Source: Agapanthus africanus
Taxonomy: Eukaryota > Streptophyta > Magnoliopsida > Asparagales > Amaryllidaceae
Reading direction: 5' to 3'
Length of the DNA stretch: 64,000 bases
Assembly (NCBI GenBank): GCA_030015575.1
Contig: CM057338.1
Location: forward strand, 631,524,189-631,588,188
The notes below the pieces were generated by a model. That model was not told the DNA's origin. It ran no database searches and saw only the letters and a list, made by a program, of their open reading frames with translations. The position numbers were made by a program, and so were the translations under genes. Shown here in pieces: positions 46,367 to 58,189 of this stretch. Within the stretch, counting starts at the first letter, position 1; each line of letters opens with the position of its first letter.

Positions 46367-48141
46367 ATTAGTAGAGCCCATAGGATCTTTGCTTGATTAC
46401 CAGCGTTGTGATGGAAGTCACACTAGTGGGGGCTGGGTAGTCTATAAGCAACATCCTATACTTGTCCCTAGTCATAGGATTATCGAGACAGGGCATCGAT
46501 ACTCTAGAGTAGACTAGTGTGTACGCTTCTCATCCCAGTTAGGAAGATGGTCTGTCCCACAGCCGTCAGTACGTCGTACTGGAGATAGTATACAGGTGCT
46601 CGTTAGGTTACGGGTACACCGGACAGGACTCGCAGGGGAACTGATTGGTTGGTATTATACCCATCGTCAGTTAACAGTTCCCAGGTGACATGAGTACAGC
46701 ATACTCTGCAGACTTGACACTGCTACTTCGCCTCGAGTGTGTCCCACTGTTCTTAGATTGCTACCCTACCACGGCTCAAAGGAGTCGTGCAAATAGGTAG
46801 CCGTTGGGTGCAGTCCCGAGCACTTGGAGGCAGTGGCGGTTAGACAGGATTCGTCTCTCCCGGTATTGGGAGTTGATATCGCGCTGTGTCAGAGAGCCAT
46901 TACGCAAAGTCCCTGGCAAAGGCAAGCGAGATTTACTGGTAGGTTCCAGTAGTTTCTCAGGGTGTAATGGGCTACGCTCCGACACGACTTATACCGCTAT
47001 TAGGGGACTGACGCTTGCCGCCCCCTAGGCTCGATATGCGATAGTCTTAGACGAACAGACCGTACTGTACGGAGATTGTCACATCAGGCTCAGTAGGAGT
47101 TCGGATGGGTTTCCTCATCGGCCTTCTTATCGACATCTACCTGGGGACCGTTACGTACAGCTAGTGCCGCTTGCGGTCTGTGGTTAAACCCACTTCCAGC
47201 GTAGTTTCGAGTCTTTAGAGTCCCACACAGAGGGTTTCCCTGCTCCAGGCGAAACTATATAGAGGTCGTATGGTTTTACGACAAGGGTTCGGACGCATAC
47301 GTATGTTTACGCACGTACGGCGTTCGGACAGTTTTTACTAGCCGGCTTTGGTTTAAGCCAGAATCTAGTATCAGGTTATTGGATTTCTACAGTCTAAAGT
47401 TTTTCCGCGTTTTCACTGATTGGAGGGGCGTTCTCATAATTTTCCGGGAAGCTTCTAGATGCATGGTGACTTGGGGGTTAAGGTGGCATAAGCATTTATT
47501 GCTTAATGACTCATTTGTGTGATTCATCCATGGAGTTAATGCTTCATTTATTGAGCTAATGACTCATGAGATGAATCACACAAGGTGAATGCATCAACCA
47601 TGATGATTAATCATGTATATTATTTATTTGATAAATTGTTATGGTTGATATATTAAAATGAGTTCATTTTTCAATATCATTATCATCATCACCTTCTCTC
47701 TCCTCAAGCTCTCTCATTCTTGAAACCCTAACCCTAACCTCTCATGTGTTGAGATCAAGGGTTAGCTAGACTAATACATCCATAACCTCACTCTATATCC
47801 CCTAGGTAGCTTAGATTAGCACTTTGAGCAACCTAGTCATCTCAAGTTAGAGATCAAGCTTGGCGTAGGAGCTCTCGGGTGGATCGTCATTGACTCGAGG
47901 AGGACCGTTGAGGTGCCGATGTTCCAAGGAGCCTACAAAGAGTGGAGGACAGCAATGAAGACCCGAAGGACAAGTAACGTGAGGTATAATTTCGAATCCG
48001 AGTAGTTAAACCTCTCGTAGTTTGCTAGTAACGGTTTAGATACGATTCATGCGCTCAAGTCCGTATTACGAAGCTTTGATAATCGTTTTTCATATATTCC
48101 GCCTCCCCGCAAGTTCGTGGGGTGCGTGACATGGACTTACA
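46367..48141 (+). repeat. 5' LTR of E, 5'-truncated
   Basis: Aligns to D's LTR from 44512 onward and ends ATGGACTTACA. Holds the ACTGG-type hairpin (46928-46958), a CT-rich tract with AAACCCTAACCCTAA (47722-47736, telo-box-like) and a donor-like GAG|GTATAA (GT at 47984), 157 nt before the end. Confidence 0.9.
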
Positions 48142-48142
48142 G

Positions 48143-48154
48143 TGGTATCAGAGC
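48143..48154 (+). other. primer binding site of E
   Basis: TGGTATCAGAGC, one base after the LTR. Confidence 0.92.
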
Positions 48155-50199
48155 CAACTAAACCATTACTAGTTTATTAGCAACTAATTAGAAGTTCGAT
48201 CGACGGAAAACACGAAAACGAAACCCCGGAACCCTAACAGTTTCTGTTAATTTTAAACATGTCTAAATAATTATATGATATGCCTTAAAATTCACAGCAG
48301 GGAAATTTAAGAATACTGGGAAAATACGAGCCCCTAACTCGGCAAGACGGCCGCGGATCCGCGGCAAGAAGGTGCTTTTGGCCGCGGATCCGCCGCCGAG
48401 TCAACTCCAAATTGACTCGGATTTGCTCAGTAATTCATATTTTTGGTGTTTTGCTTTCCTGTATGTTCTGTTTCTGCCCAGGTTACTTCAGTGCAGGTTT
48501 GCTTTTGGGGTAGACACGGATAATGGTTGTCGATCGATGTTCTAAGTTATTTGCTAATTGGGTTTTTATCTGTATTGTTTAATGTGTTCGTAAACCTCTC
48601 CTAACTGCTAGTATGTCGGTTGGTAGGGGGTTGCACATTTCTGTAATGTTTACTGTTTGTGTATATGGACTTGATTGGAGTGTTGTGATGATTAGCCGGG
48701 GTTTGAGATGGGTTTAATATTCATTCATTCGATGTAAATGTAATATGATGTAATATTCTTTTGCGGGGCACATCCAGGTTGCGGTTGTAGCCACCGTTGT
48801 ATTATTTCTTTTTACTGTTTTTGCAACTAGGATAGACCCAAGGCGGGGTACACAAACTACCGGGTACGTTGAAGTGTTTAGTGGCCTACTCACGTTGTTG
48901 AGGGAGACCGCTTCACTTCGGGTACTTGGCGGGTAGTTCGCCGTACCCGTAGGGGTCTAGGGTTGGGGTAATGGCTATTCATCACAACTGTGTAATCCGT
49001 CTTTTATTGCAGGCTCAAAGCAAAATGCGGATTGCTAATATATCCAATAAAGTTCATCTGTGATCTGGAATGCTTATTATTGCGTCTGACAAATGTACAA
49101 TATATATATATATGATAGCTATTAGACGTCACTTATGTTTTACATCCGCGCTAGCCCAGCCCCCGCTCTGTCGTTAGTTAAGTAACCTAACGGGTGATGA
49201 CGGGACCCCGTGGCAAATGCGGATGGCATAAGAGGACGTGGTATTTTCGTTGTTTTCTGCAATGATAGGATAAAGATAGGACACATTATTATAATGCAAA
49301 GAAAATAAACCATAGTTTAATCGTTGGAACAAATTTAAAAGAAACCACTCGGTTATTTTAAAAGATCAGATTTTTTAAATTGCGGAGCTTTAACCACTCC
49401 TCTTAAAAAGTATCAGGTTTCTTCGATTATATCAAGTTCACTACGTTCACGGTTTTGCCAAAACCATTCGTAGACCTCCATCATTTCATTTGGGTATTCA
49501 GTAGTATTCAAGCTATGTATATTTGGCCCTTAGTCAAAACATAATGTTTGGTAGCTGCTGGGGTATTCATTTGTTGCATAGATAGATGCGTTGGTTCGGG
49601 ACAGTCGTATTACTTTTCTTGGACCTTAGTCAAGAGTATATACGGGTAGGTTCAAATTAACCTGGATAATGACGGGTAGAACTTGACATGTGACTTATGA
49701 CATATTTAGCCCTTAGTCAAAGTCATAAGAGCATGGGGCAAAAATCCATATCGGGAGTTTCCAAAGAAACTGAAATTTGCCAGTGATGCATACCATTTTG
49801 GAGTTTGATAAATGTTGGTAGGATTCCTTCAACATTATCATACGATGATATTTTGGATCCCGATCCTACTGTGAGTACAAGCTACTTCTCAGGAGATTCG
49901 TCACTTAATGATCAATGCTATAAACCAAGTAGGTGCCTAGAAAGGTGTCAGCGGGGCTACGCCCCCAGAGAAAAGAGGTTATTTAATTAAGGATCTTCGC
50001 GAAAGCGTTGGAAAACCTCCCTCGAAGTATCGACACTGACCTGGCTGAACGGTTAAGCAAGAATTGTACGGTGAGAATAGTCCTGGCTAATTCTTCTTTT
50101 ATGATTTGAGGAGGGATTCGAGAAACAGTGGGAGCCATCCTGTTTAGATAAATTAAAAACCATTCTAAACATGCAAAAGTATCATGCTAAAGTGTTTTC
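48155..50199 (+). other. leader of E
   Basis: About 2 kb, non-coding. GC-rich hairpin (48351-48396), CGTTAG..CTAACG hairpin (near 49172-49192), a weaker triple array (49523-49720), GAAA hairpin (49998-50007), then the CT tract, cut by F at 50199 and resuming at 60455. The direct-repeat pair seen in A, B, C and F is not found. Confidence 0.75.
48351..48396 (+). other. GC-rich leader hairpin of E
   Basis: CCGCGGATCCGCGGC (itself centred on a perfect palindrome) faces GCCGCGGATCCGCCGC across a short spacer. It starts 208 nt after the primer site. Confidence 0.75.
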
Positions 50200-51277
50200 T
50201 GTTGGAGATAGTGCCCTCAGAGTCAATTATTGGATCACAGGCACGTGATTGCAATGATTGAGGGAGGACCTATCCCGGTAGGACAGTCTTACTCGAGATT
50301 ATAGTATGCTATCTGCTTTATCTTTATCATCGTGTACTGCTTTAGGTGACCTGACATGTCGCTATTACACGTTGATAGAGCCCCTAGGATTCTTGCTTGA
50401 CCACCAGCAGTATGAGGGCGATCATATAAGTGGGAGCTGGGGTCTATAAGCACATCCTTAAATGGTCCCTAGTCGTGGGAGTTTCGAGACAGGGCATCGA
50501 TACTCCAGAGTAGACTAGTGTATACAGTCGAGACCCCGACGAGGGGCGGTGGCCGGTCTCACAAGCCATTGGTGTTAGTTGGTTCACCTAAGATGTATAC
50601 AGGTGCTCATTGGGTTATGAGTACACCGGACAGGACTCGCCGGGAACATGCTAGTTGGTCTTATACCTGACGTCAGATAGCAGTTCCCTGGTGACATGTG
50701 TACAGGTTAGTTCATCGACCTGGGGATCGTCATTTGTCTCGTGTGAGTTCCCACTGTACTTTGATTACTACCCTACCACGCTCAAAGGAGACGTGCAAAC
50801 AGGTTTTAGTTGGGTACAGTCCCGAGCCACATGGAGGCAGTGAGCGGATCTTCAGGGGTTCGTCTCTCCCGGTATTGGGGGTGAGGTCGCGCTGTGTCTA
50901 GGAGAGCCATTACACGAAGCCCTCGGCCGAGGCAGGAGATTTACTGGTAGGTATTCCAGTAGTATCTCATGGTGTTCTGGGCTACACTCCGACACGACTT
51001 GTACCGCTTTTGGGGGTCTGACTTTTACCAACCCCCTAGGCCCGCCATGCGATGCTCATAGACGAACGGACCAGACTGTACGGATATTGTCACTGACAGG
51101 CTCAGTAGGGTGTCAGGATGAGTTCGCTCATCGACGTCCCTTTTGGTCAATACCTGGTAGCCCGTTACGTATTGGCTTATACCTTTGACGTGCTAGTAGT
51201 TAAATCCACAACCAAGGTGTTGGCGAGTCTTTAGAGTCCCCCACATTCAGTTACTCAAGCTTTCGTGCGAAAAGCTG

Positions 51278-51433
51278 TAGAGGCCGTATGGAGATATGGC
51301 ACGGTTCGATCAGATACGAGCGGTATTTCACGGATCAGGATCGGACGGTTAGTACTAGAGGCCGTATGGATATATGGCAGGGTTCGATCAGATACGTGCG
51401 GTATTGCACGGATCAGGATCGAACGGATATTAC
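51278..51433 (+). repeat. 78-bp tandem duplication in F's 5' LTR
   Basis: Two adjacent copies (51278-51355, 51356-51433) beginning TAGAGGCCGTATGGA. Present also in the 3' LTR (59268-59423), so it predates this insertion. Each unit has GATCAG-type inverted motifs. Confidence 0.85.
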
Positions 51434-52106
51434 TAGCCGGCTTTGGTTTAAGCCGGATCCTAGTATAGTACAGTGTAGACTTTGTCTCACTGCATTTGTA
51501 TTTCGGTTGGAATACAAATGCGGGTGTGTATACACAGTATCGGGATTTTTCTGTAATTTATTACGGGACCAGTTTTCTGGATTGCCAGTTTGCTTTCCGT
51601 TTCGGCCAATTTCCTTTATATCGTTCATTGGCCGAAGTTTGGTGGAGGAGGGCTTATTTGCATTTGTGCAAATAAGCAATATGGAGGGTGTTCTTTGCAT
51701 ACTTTTGTGTCATGATGGTTTCATGATGAAGCCCCATCCTTTGACCTTCCATGGTTCATGATTGCTTGACTTTTTGTAGCAATCATGGTTGTTGATTAGT
51801 AGGTGGAGTGTGGATTTGTTAGTGATCATTGCTTGACTTTGGAGTCATCATGCTTTTGATGATGGTTGAATATGATAACCATTTTCCTTTCACTTGATTA
51901 TTCTTGTGGCTATCCTTTTTCACTCCCTCCCTCTCTCATTCTCACTCTCCCCATTCACCATGGCCGGCCATCATATGGTAGGGGCTGTCCCAATATTTCA
52001 TGTGGGGATTTTTCGTCTTTTAGCTTCACAAAAATCCCATAGTTCCACCTCCAAAGTATAGTTCATTCCTCCACCAAATGGCAAACTCCATAACCCCAAA
52101 TGAGAC

Positions 52107-52301
52107 ATGGTTCTACACCATTTTGCAGCAAACCTTGGGCACGCCGACTCGCCAGCTTCGTGCCCGAGTTGCCTCGGTATAGAGGTGGGAGCCCGTAAAA
52201 GAAGCCGGCGACGTGGTGCCCTTCCGGCGACGAGGTGGAGACCGGAGCTTCCGCGGGAGATCGGGACGACGACGAGAAGACCGGAGGACACGGATCAGTC
52301 G
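52107..52301 (+). other. LTR ORF of F ending in phase at a donor-like GT
   Basis: ATG at 52107 opens 65 codons in phase 0 to CAGTCG|GTATAT. A basic patch RKRSRRRG lies mid-way, reminiscent of the Arg-rich LTR ORF of A. Repeated in the 3' LTR at 60097-60291. No known homology; translation unproven. Confidence 0.3.
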
Positions 52302-52460
52302 GTATATCTCTCTTCCCCATCTTGTAGTTAGCTAGGACTAGTTAATGGTTCGATCCGGGTTTTAGTGCGCGGTGGTGCCGGTTCAAGAAAATTTAAAGTT
52401 AACCATCGCTTCCGCATTTGGTCTCGGGATGGATGCCGGGGCACCGCCGTGCACTTACAG

Positions 52461-52472
52461 TGGAATCAGAGT
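52461..52472 (+). other. primer binding site of F (degenerate)
   Basis: TGGAATCAGAGT, two changes from the other elements' site, one base after the LTR. Confidence 0.75.
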
Positions 52473-54761
52473 CTCGCCATTAACATAGTCTAGGTTTGTC
52501 TAATGTGTTTTACATTTCCGATCGAACAAATGTTCCAAAACCGTGTTTTTCAAAACAACAGTTTTCTGTCGAAATTTTTTTGTCTCGAAAATTTTTTCAG
52601 GTAGTCTCAGAATACTGTGCAGGGAAGTATAAGCCTACTGAAAAAATTTGGTCACGAGATCTCATTACTCGACCGCGGAACCGCGGCCAAACCCATGCTT
52701 GGGCCGCGGTTCCGCCGCAGTTTTGAGAGATCAATACACCAATTTTTTCCAGAGGCCTTCTGGGTTGAAAATAGGGTTTTTGGAATATTAATTTTGGGCC
52801 CAGAATTTCTTGATGTGCTACAGTAGTACTTGGGGCCCACTTGTTAAAATTTGATCGATGGGATATTTTAACCACATTGGTTCACAGTATTTACATTATA
52901 TCTGCGACCGTGAATGTCACTTGATCGGTAAATCCAGTCTAACTGCTATAGTCCGGTTAGACGGATTTGCGAACGTGACTTTCACGTTGATGTTCTGTGT
53001 TATGTTGTGATGTTGTGGATCGGTCGTGGGGGATAGCCTGGATGCAATGCTAGTACAGTTTTTGTTGTATTATGTACATTTGATATTGCGGGGCGAGCGT
53101 TCGACATGTGGACTGCCGTCACTGCCTGATTGTATTATTATTTTGGGGCACGGCCAGGTTGCGGTCGATGTACCCGTTGTATGTATATTTTACTTTCTGT
53201 ACTAGGATTACCCCAAGGAGGGGTGCACGGATAGCCGGGTTCTAGAGGGCAACGGGCCCGCATCTCATGGCATTGAGACGGAAGAGGCTTCACTCTAGAA
53301 TTGGCGGGCTATTTGCCGCACTCGTAGGGGGTACAGGTTGACCCAGGAGGGGTGCCCAAGTTGCCGGATTCCGTGAAGTGCCGGGTGGTCCATTCACGTC
53401 GCTGAAGGGGGCCGCCTCGCTTCAGGTTTTGGCGGGTAACTTGCCGCGCCCGTAGGGGTCTAGGATTTCATTGCACAGGCTATCCACACGACCAGGGGAA
53501 CGTCGGGTTTCAGTAGTGGCTCTATGAAACCCGGGGATCCTAGATATCTGTATTATTCTGTGATGCTGTACATTTCTATGATGTTGCATTTTATCACGCC
53601 TTGAGCGAAATTTAATATATTGGTATATATATTAGTAGATGTTGTATATGTTTTGCATCCGCGCTAGTCCAGTCCCCGCTCTGTCGTTAGTTAGCTAACC
53701 TAACGGGTAATGACGGGACCCAGTGGCGAATGCGGATGGCATATACGTACATCAGTATATTTTCGTTCTTTTTGGTGTGATCAATTGATGGGACTGCATT
53801 GATTCGGATCAATGCAAGTAAAACAAACCTAATTTGATGTTGTTGGAACACTTTTCAAAAAGCTGTTATTGCAAGGACGTTCACTTTTGTTTTGCACCGT
53901 GGTATTCAGTTGGAATATCCTGCTCCTCAGTCGACGAGGCAAGGGCCGAGATCCCTTCACCGGGAGTGACCCCTTGGACAAAAAGTTTGCGTCAGGGCAA
54001 TAACTTCACTATAGCCGATTACTTTTGCTTTGCACCGTGGTATTCAGTTGGAATATCCTGCACCTCATTCTACGGGGAAAGAGCCGAGATCCCTTCACCG
54101 GGAGTGACCTCTTTAGCAATGGTTTTCGTCACTATATTTTTATAAAAGCTATCCGTTCCTTCAACGATATCAAGTTCATTACGTTAAAGGTTTTCGCCGA
54201 AAAGCATTCGTAGCCCTCCGTCGTTTCAGACGGGTAGCACGTAGTATTCATGCTATGTTTGTTGACCTTCGTCAAGGCATAGTGTATGGTAGCTGCTTGT
54301 TGCTTTTCTGTTGCATAGATAGATGCGTTGGTTTGGGACAGTCGTATAGCCTTGTTGACCTTCGTCAAGGGCTTGTACGGGTGGGTTCAAATTAACCTGG
54401 ACAATGACGGGTGGAACTTGACATGTGACTTATGATTTGTTGACCTTCGTCAAGGTCATAAGAGCATGGGGCAAAAATCACATTGGGAGTTTCAAAAGAA
54501 CTGAAACTTGCCAGATATGCGCATACCTTCTGGAGTGTGATGACGTGAGCAGATTCCGTCACGTTATCATGCGATGATAGTTGGATCCCGATTCCCACTG
54601 ATGAGTTGGTTTACTCCTCGGGTGATCCCGACTAATTCTTCTTTCGGGTTTGGAGAAGAATTTGAGGTTACAGTGGGAGGTTTCCAGATTAGATAAATTG
54701 GTAACCATTCTGATCTAGGTTAGAGTGCACGCTGAGTGTTTCTTTTCTCTCTCTCTGGCAG
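52473..54761 (+). other. leader of F
   Basis: Non-coding. GC-rich hairpin (52673-52718), CGTTAG..CTAACG hairpin (about 53683-53704), direct-repeat pair (about 53886-53985 and 54023-54122), triple hairpins (54262-54275, 54355-54368, 54440-54453; TTGAC-CTTC-GTCAA). The segment holding the GAAA hairpin is deleted near 54625. It ends in a CT tract and GGCAG|CGACC (AG at 54760-54761). Confidence 0.8.
52673..52718 (+). other. GC-rich leader hairpin of F
   Basis: CCGCGGAACCGCGGCC faces GGCCGCGGTTCCGCCGC with ATG near the apex; it begins 212 nt after the primer site. Confidence 0.75.
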
Positions 54762-56750
54762 CGACCATTGACCCGACCCTAAAACTATGACTCAGTGACC
54801 AATATTAACCGAACCTTCTTAAACACTGGCTTTTGGATTATCAGAGTTGCAAACCTCATTGCCACTCCTACTTTTACCCTTTTCTCCACGATACCCCGTA
54901 TTACTACAACGTCCACTTCCATTGGACAAAACCATCGTATGGTTATATACGAACTCGAAGGAATTTATTCGAGGATAGTTTTCGGTTCTGGAGAAAACGG
55001 ATAGGACTATTCGGTTGTCTTTTCCTTTTACCTTCTCTCAGATTGCGAGTACTCCTTGGTTTGGGAGTAGTACACCTATTACGCAAATTGGATAGTCTTC
55101 TTCCAAACCTTAGGCTGGTGCCAAACGGTGGGGAATGAAGAAAACCAATTAGCATAACGATGGTGTGCAGAAGGTATTAAGTTAAGAAAAAGCAAGGGAT
55201 TAGTAAGAGGGCAAAGTAAATTGCGACTGCTATTCATGACCAAACCAAGTATTTCATTACCACTCCCATTTCACCTTTGTATTTCTCCAGGACACTCCGT
55301 ATCACTACGAAGATCCACAGTTTATTGGATACTCCATCGTATGGTTATATACGAACTCGAAAGGAACTTGTTCCAGTTCGGGGATGGATTCTGGTTCAGG
55401 AGAAATAGGAATAAGGTTTATTCGGTTGTCTTTTATCTTCACCTTCTCTCGCATTGCGAGTGCTCCTAGGATTAGGACAGTACACCCATTATGCTTATTG
55501 GATAGTCTTCTTCCAAACCATAGGCTGGTGCCGAACGGTGGGGAAGGAAGAAAGCCGTTTGGCCTAAAGGGGTGTACAGAAGGTAAAGACTAAAGACATA
55601 TGAAGGGATTTGGAGAGGTGGCAAAGAATTATACGGTTACAGTCGTGAATCTGGAAGAGGCATTACTAGGAATACTGGGATACCCCATCGAAACATTTCA
55701 ATGTTTCAGTTTCACTGTGTACTGTTAAAGGAAAACTGATTTCCCAATTAGTCCTTACTCCAGGGTATGTATTTACCAGGTATGATTCTCACATCTGTAT
55801 GGTTTTACAGATGATGAGTGGGAGTAAGTTATTGGAAATTGGGTGATCATCCTCATTATATCGGGATTCGTTGTAATCGGTGATATTTGAGGAAGTCACC
55901 TGGGTTGTTTGCCGGTCGGCAAATATTTGGTTTTGAATATCCGCTATTGTGCACCAATTTCAAATTGATATATCTGTACGTCTATTTTCATAGAGTGAGA
56001 TATACCTTTTGAAATTATGTCTATGACATTTACCTATATCAGTGGATGGTTAGGTAAGGAGCATTAAACAGCGGTGTAATTCTTCTTAACCATAAGTACA
56101 GTTTTCAACCTACGACACACAGTGAATGAGTTATCAGACTCAAGGGACTTATACAGAGTATTGTATGTTGTCCAGGGTCTATCAGGACAGAGGGGTTGAT
56201 CCTCGTACTATATTCGGTTTACTTATGACTTCTCTAGTTTTTAGACAGGTGTTTCGTGGAAACACAGGGTCCGAATTTTGAGAAGTTATAGGTATTTGAA
56301 TAAAGTAGAGAACTAGGTATTGCAAGTATCGGGATTCTTCAAAGTGATCGAAGATGTAGATACTTGTGTATGGTATTCAGTTGATAGTAATGGTTAAGAG
56401 AACTTGCTTCTCTTTCAGGTTACTCATAATTGGAAGCATTCCTATGTTAAGTAACGCTGATCGGCCTCTCTCCATTTAGTTGACATGCACTGGAGATAGC
56501 TGTATGATTTGAATCTGGTTCAATTAAATCAGTGCCTCTGGTTCTATATTGGATATAGAACAGTTCATATCTTAACATTGTTAAGGTACAGGGAGTTGTC
56601 CGGCTTATGATTAAAACCAGACACTGGACAAATCAAGGCACGTTTCTGTAATGGCTGTTTGTGGGTTGACCCAGGCTATGACGAGGGTTGACTTTCTACC
56701 ATCTGGAAGATCAATAGCGATATTGTTCTAAACTCGCCACAGTTTTATTA
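54762..56750 (+). other. unrecognised interior of F, with a tandem duplication
   Basis: Occupies the place of gag and early pol, but I recognise no copia domain and no long ORF. A unit of about 410 bp occurs twice in tandem, roughly 54830-55235 and 55236-55655; both copies contain ATCGTATGGTTATATACGAA and GATAGTCTTCTTCCAAACC. The copies have clearly diverged from each other. It may be a decayed gag or captured sequence; I cannot tell. Confidence 0.6.
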
Positions 56751-58175
56751 AAAATGGATTTTTTTTTCAGAAAACAGTAGTGGGAGTATGGTAGAACTGG
56801 AAGTGATTCCAGAACCACAAATGATTACTGAAGATTTGATAGGAACCTAAAGATTCAATCTGGTTTGACATTCTATTGGCCATTCCGCATATACGGTGGG
56901 TAACTTCAGGCACCCGAGAGGTACTCCGGTAGCCTCAAGGACGATGACAGGGAAGTTCTTGTTTACCCACACATGCCATTGCTGTTGTTCCAGACTGTGA
57001 GACCCGGCAGGAGGATGAGTATAGCGTCGTTCTAAACTTTCTTTAGAAGTGTACGTGTATATGACTCTGCCAGAGGGTTGTCGTAGTCAGTGGGAGGAGC
57101 GGAAGCATTGGTGGACATGTGGCTTATGTCTATTTATAGACTAAAGCAGATATAGCGGAGATAGATCATCAATTTCTGATGTGACAGTCATAGGTTTGAC
57201 TTCATCAGAATAGGGGATGGATCAGTTGAGAAGGTAGTAGGGTGTGATGTCATGGTATTTGGATGACATACACAGAATAGGAAAAGAAACTCCTATACTA
57301 CGATCGGTTATACTTTGGTCGTCACACAGTGGTTTCTCCACATGGGACTTGGACATTATATCAGACATACTGGTTACTAGATCTATGGTTTTAGATCTAG
57401 ATTTGGGTGGTTTCCCAATCAAGGGTACTTAGACAGCATTCTAAAGGGATTTAGGATGGACGACTCCTGGCACGGTAGTGAACCGCAGGTGATGGAGTCA
57501 CCCTCTCTAAAGGTGTCTTATAGACTAAAGGGGAGAGGGATGTGCATGATTGGCAGATCACTTGCTCAGGCAATTGAGTCAATCATAAGATGTCAAGTAC
57601 CACACCAGATGTTGTTCTTGCACCAGATGCAATAACTTGACATTGATCCAATCCTGGAGAAACAATCGGAAGCAGTTTTCGAACATAAGTGGGTGTTCTA
57701 GGGATATGATAACGACAGCCCCATTCGGGAGACAGTTATCATTCCAGTCTTCCAAGGTGACCTGGACAACAAGGAGGTTGTCAGAGTTATAGTTTTTCCT
57801 TCTGATAAGGGGCAGTATTTTGGACAGGTGGTCCAAGGCAATACTGAGGGAGGCATGGCGCAGGATACTGATTAAGTTCAGTTGACGACACAGTCTAAGA
57901 AGTTTGGATTTGGAGTTCATTTATGAGCTAGGTCCCATCAGACATCCAGACACATTCTTGGACAGGTATTACTCATTTTGGGAGATGGGTTTCTCTGCGA
58001 ACTTGAGATATTGAGAGACATAGAAAGAAACATCAAAGGCGGATCCACTCACTGAGGCTATTCCTCGAACGCAATAGTTTCGCAAACGAGCTTTGTGAGA
58101 CTGAATAGTAGAGGAGTTGGGTGTTCGGTATCACACGGGCTGTGAGTATGTGACATCGCAATAATTAGCCTTGAG
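56751..58175 (+). pseudogene. scattered pol remnants of F
   Basis: Short recognisable stretches in copia order: the linker after integrase (near 56785-56850, like the ELEEVPE..TEDL region of A), RT near the VYMTQPEG motif (about 57052-57075), a damaged catalytic loop region (about 57240-57300), an RT end with the repeated GISLSK-like stretch (about 57490) and RNase H traces up to the polypurine tract at 58177-58189. Stops and frame changes occur every few dozen bases. Not functional in any reading. Confidence 0.75.
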
Positions 58176-58189
58176 TGCAAGTGGGAGAT

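Larger units (their letters stand above)
50200..52459 (+). repeat. 5' LTR of F
   Basis: TGTTGGAGATAG..GCACTTACA. Contains GGGAAC/GTTCCC (50642-50647, 50683-50688), palindrome CCTCGGCCGAGG (50921-50932), the ACTGG-type hairpin (50936-50968), a 78-bp tandem duplication (51278-51433), hairpin CCGGCTT-TGGTTT-AAGCCGG (51437-51456), a CT-rich tract (about 51927-51958), an LTR ORF and a donor-like GT at 52302, 157 nt before the end. Confidence 0.95.

Noticed and set aside
47722-47736. AAACCCTAACCCTAA as telomeric sequence
   Set aside because: Only two units, inside a CT-rich LTR promoter region; more likely a telo-box-like promoter motif.
49100-49115. (TA)n run in E's leader as a functional site
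   Set aside because: Simple AT microsatellite; TA-rich stretches at this place vary freely among elements.
52597-52875. 92-codon reverse ORF over F's GC-rich hairpin
   Set aside because: Created by the palindromic GC sequence; not open in the other elements.
54598-54605. CTGATGAG in F's leader, the hammerhead ribozyme core motif
   Set aside because: The homologous position in A reads CTGCGAG, and no CGAAAC partner with stems could be placed around it in F. Chance resemblance.
55221-55593. ORFs of 69-101 codons in F's tandem duplication as a captured host gene
   Set aside because: Frames are not kept between the two copies of the duplication, so coding selection is not supported.
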